Below are positions 62,117 through 64,000 of a stretch of 64,000 nucleotides of DNA, piece after piece (position 1 is the stretch's first letter; the number at the start of each line of letters is the position of its first letter). Under the pieces are notes generated by a model, which worked only from the letters and a program-made list of their open reading frames with translations, ran no database searches and was not told where the DNA came from. Where the stretch lies: NCBI GenBank assembly GCA_964057225.1, contig OZ059900.1:23699638-23763637 (forward strand). The letters are read 5' to 3'. Made by a program: the position numbers and the translations under genes. Source of the DNA: Auanema rhodensis (Eukaryota > Nematoda > Chromadorea > Rhabditida > Rhabditidae).

Positions 62117-64000
62117 AAATCGTAAGTCAAAACCTTGTTTACAGCGAAATTTCCAAAAACTGTTTTTCCAGCATAATAAAATATTTCTCATGGGAAATAC
62201 TGTGTTTTTGTACTTTTCTAGTGTTCAGCATGTAAAATGCTTCATTTTAGTATGTAACACGCTGAAATTCGTTGCATTTGACGACTCATATGAACAAAAA
62301 TCGATTTAATCAAAATTAGCTATAAGGGGCGTGCCCTCAGAATATGCTAATTTCCTTAATTTTCTAACCCCTGTTTTTTGTCGTGAAAGTGGAACTAGAC
62401 GTTGTAGGAACAATTTTGAGCTAGGTTTCATTGACATTGCATGAGTTTGAACACATGAAATCGTAAGTCAAAACCTTGTTTACAGCGAAATTTCCAAAAA
62501 CTGGTTTTCCAGCATAATAAAATATTTCTCATGGGAAAAACTGTGTTTTCGTATTTTTCTAGTGTTCAGCATGTAAAATGCTTCATTTTAGTATGTAACA
62601 CGCTGAAATTCGTTGCATTTGACGACTCATATGAACAAAAATCGATTTAATCAATATTAGCCATAAGGGGCGTGCCCTCAGAATATGCTAATTTCCTTAA
62701 TTTTCTAACCCCTGTTTTTTGTCGTGAAAGTGGAACTAGACGTTGTAGGAACAATTTTGAGCTAGGTTTCATTGACATTGCATGAGTTTGAACACATGAA
62801 ATCGTAAGTCAAAACCTTGTTTACAGCGAAATTTCCAAAAACTGGTTTTCCAGCATAATAAAATATTTCTCATGGGAAATACTGTGTTTTTGTATTTTTC
62901 TAGTGTTCAGCATGTAAAATACTTCATTTGAGTATGTAACACGCTGAAATTCGTTGCATTTGACGACTCATATGAACAAAAATCGATTTAATCAATATTA
63001 GCCATAAGGGGCGTGCCCTCAGAATATGCTAATTTCCTAAATTTTCTAACCCCTGTTTTTTTGTCGTGAAAGTGGAACTAGACGTTGTAAGAACAATTTT
63101 GAGCTAGGTTTCATTGACATTGCATGAGTTTGAACACATGAAATCGTAAGTCAAACCTTGTTTACAGCGAAATTTCCAAAAACTGGTTTTCCAGCATAAT
63201 AAAATATTTCTCATGGGAAATACTGTGTTTTTGTATTTTTCTAGTGTTCAGCATGTGAAATGCTTCATTTTAGTATGTAACACGCTGAAATTCGTTGCAT
63301 TTGACTACTCATATGAACAAAAATCGATTTAATCAATATTAGCCATAAGGGGCGTGCCCTCAGAATATGCTAATTTCCTTAATTTTCTAACCCCTGTTTT
63401 TTTGTCGTGAAAGTGGAACTAGACGTTGTACAAACAATTTTGAGCTAGGTTTCATTGACATTGCATGAGTTTGAACACATGAAATCGTAAGTCAAAACCT
63501 CGTTTACAGCGAAAATTCCAAAAACTGGTTTTCCAGCATAATAAAATATTTCTCATGAGAAATACTGTGTTTTTGTATTTTTCTAGTGTTCAGCATGTAA
63601 AATGCTTCATTTTAGTATGTAACACGCTGAAATTCGTTGCATTTGACGACTCATATGAACAAAAATCGTTTAAATCAATATTAGCCATAAGGGGCGTGCC
63701 CTCAGAATATGCTAATTTCCTTAATTTTCTAACCCCTGTTTTTTTGTCGTGAAAGTGGAACTAGACGTTGTACAAACAATTTTGAGCTAGGTTTCATTGA
63801 CATTGCATGAGTTTGAACACATGAAATCGTAAGTCAAATCCTTGTTTACAGCGAAATTTCCAAAAACTGGTTTTCCAGCATAATAAAATATTTCTCATGG
63901 GAAATACTGTGTTTTTGTATTTTTCTAGTGTTCAGCATGTGAAATGCTTCATTTTAGTATGTAACACGCTGAAATTCGTTGCATTTGACGACTCATATGA
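62117..64000 (+). repeat. 7-unit HOR, second copy lacking one unit, cut by window end
   Basis: Units start at 62117, 62458, 62799, 63141, 63482 and 63824 (177 bp visible). They correspond to units 1-5 and 7 of the preceding copy; the unit equivalent to 61433 is absent, so the copy has one fewer catgagaa/tcgtttaaatc unit. The first unit has private changes (actgtttttcc, gtacttttc, ttagctat). Confidence 0.88.

Larger units (their letters stand above)
1..64000 (+). repeat. 342-bp satellite DNA array, head-to-tail, no edge in window
   Basis: Every base belongs to one tandem family. Unit starts can be followed at steps of 342 bp (145 units), 341 bp (33), 343 bp (7) and 193 bp (3 truncated periods), with a 177-bp partial at the end. 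All units have the same orientation and differ from one another by only a few substitutions. No transposon, gene, tRNA, rRNA, telomeric repeat or unrelated spacer interrupts the array. This is typical of centromeric or pericentromeric satellite DNA of a eukaryote; the location and species are inference. Both window edges lie inside the array, so its true length is unknown. I do not recognise the monomer as a named satellite. It is not alpha satellite, although 342 is twice 171. Confidence 0.98.

Noticed and set aside
1-64000. CRISPR array
   Set aside because: Units are 342 bp and directly abutting with no unique spacers. The periodicity is that of satellite DNA.
1-64000. Alpha satellite, because 342 is twice 171 and TTCGTTG occurs
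   Set aside because: The two halves do not align as alpha monomers and I do not recognise alpha consensus segments. The length relation and a 7-base match are not enough.
1-64000. Embedded transposable element or novel gene system
   Set aside because: The unit phase can be followed without any unexplained insertion. The only breaks are three 149-bp deletions and 1-bp indels.

Overview
The whole window is one uninterrupted, head-to-tail satellite DNA array. I can place every base in a single tandem repeat family with a monomer of 342 bp and about 34% GC. By walking the phase from base 1 (first base of the recurring aaatcgtaagtc motif) I count 188 complete periods plus a final partial of 177 bp. 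Of these, 145 are exactly 342 bp, 33 are 341 bp, 7 are 343 bp and 3 are truncated 193-bp periods; these lengths sum exactly to the observed start of the last unit (63824). All units run in the same orientation. I see no gene, RNA gene, transposable element, telomeric repeat, unrelated spacer or array edge. Gene-free tandem DNA on this scale points to a eukaryotic chromosome, most likely centromeric or pericentromeric heterochromatin in a long-read assembly. The sequence alone does not let me name the species. Monomers in the 300-400 bp range are common in invertebrate (for example beetle) satellites, but that is only weak guidance.

The interest lies in the layered higher-order repeat (HOR) structure, visible through about 40 diagnostic variants. 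From left to right: 1-3805, units with a private ctcaata variant and two truncated units in a 1561-bp period; 3806-9619, an 8-unit HOR of 2736 bp and a 9-unit copy of it; 9620-18514, a 4-unit HOR of 1369 bp and a 3-unit derivative of 1027 bp made by fusing two units; 18515-24326, irregular units, then 2- and 3-unit groups ending in a gaaactgg unit; 24327-30481, 684-bp dimers and loosely ordered units; 30482-33217, a 1026-bp trimer; 32192-44498, an 11-unit HOR of 3761 bp in two near-identical copies, a diverged third and the start of a fourth; 44499-46741, a truncated unit and a 1025-bp trimer; 46742-59383, a mosaic including a duplicated 1026-bp trimer and a 1367-bp tetramer; 59726-64000, a 7-unit HOR of 2391 bp followed by a copy lacking one unit.

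Nothing in the window works together as genes do. The pattern is what repeated unequal crossing-over and gene conversion would leave. Sequence-level points worth checking are a CENP-B-box-like motif in each unit that a linked subfamily destroys, a variant that completes an 18-bp inverted repeat at unit boundaries and has spread in 45-58 kb, an identical 149-bp deletion at three sites, and monomer-sized chimeras that show individual exchange events. I found no protein-coding or RNA-based system. The longest open frames (65-69 codons) are satellite sequence in which a stop codon was lost by point mutation.
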